Origin: an uncultured Dysgonomonas sp.
GTDB lineage: Bacteria; Bacteroidota; Bacteroidia; Bacteroidales; Dysgonomonadaceae
NCBI RefSeq assembly: GCF_900079725.1
Contig: NZ_LT599032.1
Coordinates: forward strand, 680,948-744,947
DNA: 64,000 nt
Reading direction: 5' to 3'
In this document: in pieces, positions 62,269 through 64,000 of the stretch
Layout of the letters: each line of letters starts with the position of its first letter
How positions within the stretch are numbered: the first letter of the stretch is position 1
Notes under the pieces: model-generated
Databases searched by the model: none
The model's input: only the letters and a program-made list of their open reading frames with translations
Told to the model about the DNA's origin: nothing
Made by a program: the position numbers and the translations under genes

Positions 62269-63996
62269 CTATTTTTTCAATGTAAAGAAGAACTCCAATC
62301 CTCCTTCGGCTCGGTTTTTAACCTGTATCTCTCCCTTATGGAACAGAACAGCATTCTTTACAATAGATAAGCCTAAGCCTGAACCGCCCGTATCGCGTGT
62401 GCGCCCTTCGTTAACACGGTAGAAACGTTCGAAAAGCCTTGCCAGGTATTGCTCGTCAACACCCCGCCCTGTATCGCAGAAGCTAAAATACAGATATTCA
62501 TTATCCTCCATATAGTTTTTGATATTGATCTCTATATGCTGCCCGGCGTAGCTTATCGAATTATCTACAAGGTTGCGGAAGATAGAATAGAGCAGGGTAT
62601 AATTGCCGTCTATAGTCAGGTCGTCTTTGATGGATACATTTAGCTTTATATCATTAGCTGCCAGTCCGTCAGTTAAATCTATCCTGACTTCATCCACGAG
62701 TTGTGCCAGATTCACTTTCTCCAGTTTAAACTGCGCAGGAGCTTCTTCTATTTTACTGATAAGGCTTACATCATCTATCAGGTTCGACAGGCGAATGGTC
62801 TGCTGGTGAGCCCTATGAATAAACTGCGCCTGCTTATAGGCTTCCAGTTTCTGAGAGTCCAGTGTCTCAAGATATCCTCGCAGGCTTGTTACAGGAGTTC
62901 TCAGTTCATGGGCGATATTGTTTGTCATCTCCTGTTTCAGCAGGCGTGTTTTTTCTGTACGTGTAATGTCTTTTATTGTAATCTCGAAGCTGTCGTCTTC
63001 GAAAACAATTGTCTGGATAGAGAAAGTTTTCCCGTTCTTTTTCAGTTGGAACGTATGGAAGTTTTCATCCTTCGTGCGTTTACTGATAAAGGCTATTGCA
63101 GGATCGAATACTTCTTCTTTGATAATAGCTTCCAGATTGAAAACAGGCTGGTCTACAATAAAATTGAAATACTGGAAGAAATGTGTATTGGCATATATTT
63201 TCTTAAACTCTTTGTCGAAAATACAAATACCTTCATGTGAAAACTGGAAATGCTGTATCAGTTTTTCCCGTTCTACTTCTATTTCGCGCTTACTGTTTTC
63301 TTTCTGTTTGAGTATGGTTACCAATTGTTTGCCGATTTCACCCAACTCATCGTCAGGGAATTCTATCTTCTCTGTCAGCGGCTTGTCATCTTTTATCTTT
63401 GTAGTCAGAGCTTTTAGCTGTGAAATAGATTTTCCGAATCGTCCTGCTGCATAATTGAGTAAAATCAGTACTATGACAAATATACCGATGACAATATATA
63501 TAAAGAAATTGTCAGCTTTAAGCATACCTTTTGTCTCTATGGTATATGGCAGGGCTACCCGTACATAGTATTCTTTATAATGCTTGGCGTAATATAAATA
63601 TTCGTGTTTGGTCGATGCTGACATCCGGATATTGGAACCTGTATTCTGATACAAAGCATTGCGTATTTCGGGACGGTCGAGATGATTGTCCAGTGTACTG
63701 ATATCCTTAACATCCTTGTCGAAAGTAACTTTTCCTTCCGTATTTATAATACTGATACGGATATCTTCAGGTAATATATAGGCAAGTGTATCTATATGTA
63801 CCATGTCGCTATCTTTCAACTGACGCATTTCTATATATGTATGTATCATCTCGGCATAATTGTCGAGCCTGTCTTCCAGGGCCTTTGTACGTTGTGCCTT
63901 TTCCTCCTTCTGTTCGAATATAATAATAGACACCGTGAATAGTGCAAATATGATAAAGAAGTAGGAGAATATCCGTTGCTTGTAAGTCAGTTTCAT
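62269..63996 (-). CDS. Membrane sensor histidine kinase (PhoR/RprX-like)
   Basis: A 575-residue two-component sensor. A span near residues 10-26 (IFSYFFIIFALFTVSII) and another near 165-185 (FFIYIVIGIFVIVLILLNYAA) enclose a ~135-residue periplasmic sensor. A HAMP-like linker and a PAS-like segment (HFQFSHEGICIFDKEFKKIYAN) follow. The HisKA phospho-site is in MTNNIAHELRTPVTSLRGYLE. The ATPase has RNLVDNSISYA (N box), FCDTGRGVDEQYLARLFERFYRV (G1/F) and GGSGLGLSIV (G2). The ATG at 63994-63996 gives a complete protein. The response regulator is not downstream and may lie just outside the window. Confidence 0.92.
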   Translation of the reverse strand: MKLTYKQRIFSYFFIIFALFTVSIIIFEQKEEKAQRTKALEDRLDNYAEMIHTYIEMRQLKDSDMVHIDTLAYILPEDIRISIINTEGKVTFDKDVKDISTLDNHLDRPEIRNALYQNTGSNIRMSASTKHEYLYYAKHYKEYYVRVALPYTIETKGMLKADNFFIYIVIGIFVIVLILLNYAAGRFGKSISQLKALTTKIKDDKPLTEKIEFPDDELGEIGKQLVTILKQKENSKREIEVEREKLIQHFQFSHEGICIFDKEFKKIYANTHFFQYFNFIVDQPVFNLEAIIKEEVFDPAIAFISKRTKDENFHTFQLKKNGKTFSIQTIVFEDDSFEITIKDITRTEKTRLLKQEMTNNIAHELRTPVTSLRGYLETLDSQKLEAYKQAQFIHRAHQQTIRLSNLIDDVSLISKIEEAPAQFKLEKVNLAQLVDEVRIDLTDGLAANDIKLNVSIKDDLTIDGNYTLLYSIFRNLVDNSISYAGQHIEINIKNYMEDNEYLYFSFCDTGRGVDEQYLARLFERFYRVNEGRTRDTGGSGLGLSIVKNAVLFHKGEIQVKNRAEGGLEFFFTLKK

Positions 63997-64000
63997 AATT

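Noticed and set aside
62701-63454. Two ~180-codon plus-strand open frames opposite the histidine kinase
   Set aside because: Antisense shadows; composition and lack of start signals argue against coding.
1-64000. Antiphage defence island
   Set aside because: Neighbouring genes are housekeeping or envelope functions; the only nuclease (AddB-like) is a repair protein and no toxin-antitoxin or restriction genes were seen.

Overview
The window looks like chromosomal DNA of a Bacteroidota bacterium of the order Bacteroidales, most like Dysgonomonas or a close relative (genus by inference only). The grounds are AT-rich intergenic DNA, many TAnnTTTG -7 promoter boxes, few Shine-Dalgarno sites, and typical families: a FISUMP-domain exported protein, DUF3078, DUF3467, a PorT-like barrel, a long NusB, many short-signal lipoproteins and a CydAB bd oxidase. 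Nearly every gene belongs to a recognisable family. There is no prophage, integrase, CRISPR array, transposase or clear defence operon. The unusual content lies in the intergenic DNA.

Layout. 1-7.4 kb: the tail of a glycerophosphotransferase-like gene, a FISUMP protein, a glycosyltransferase, aroC, a DUF3078 protein and an initiator tRNA. 7.4-12.4 kb: small hypotheticals, a lone AddB-like nuclease and a small lipoprotein. 12.5-17.2 kb: two ~580-bp copies of one structured repeat bracket a DUF418 membrane protein and a dipeptidyl peptidase IV. 17.4-29.5 kb: dCMP deaminase, S41 protease, transglutaminase-like protein, GT87 membrane protein, formyl-THF cyclo-ligase, GNAT, topoisomerase IV subunit B, PurU, a peptide transporter and a thioredoxin-fold protein without its cysteines. 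29.6-37.5 kb: EcsC, nicotinamidase-like protein, exported superoxide dismutase, a LuxR-type regulator, EamA transporter, cmk-ispH and pfkA.

37.6-43.0 kb: two lipoproteins (one carrying eight 57-bp repeats), a GH13 lipoprotein, and lipA with yjbQ. 43.2-43.7 kb: an intergenic repeat related to the one at 11.6-11.9 kb. 43.7-49.2 kb: nusB, yajC, ybbR-like, coaE, carbonic anhydrase, and a zinc-type ABC binding protein plus ATPase with no permease. 49.2-56.2 kb: hydrolase, rarA, an HTH protein, dnaK, a cysteine-rich small protein, GNAT and PorT. 56.5-64 kb: a 2[4Fe-4S] ferredoxin, cydAB, alanine dehydrogenase, DUF3467, DUF454 and a sensor histidine kinase.

Most gene groups are housekeeping: translation and secretion (nusB-yajC-ybbR), cofactors (coaE, ispH, aroC, lipA, folate genes), peptide use (DPP IV, S41 protease, peptide transporter, alanine dehydrogenase) and low-oxygen or redox physiology (cydAB, ferredoxin, superoxide dismutase, a regulator with a possible di-iron domain). 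The observations most worth following are: (1) a TIR-bounded, foldback repeat whose two copies keep hairpins through compensatory changes; (2) a 15-nt motif containing a palindrome, placed exactly 19 nt before the start codons of two unlinked genes; (3) two short promoter-hairpin-terminator leader or sRNA candidates, before an EamA transporter and before the cysteine-less thioredoxin; (4) a second intergenic repeat family that in one copy carries a nested inverted-repeat insert.
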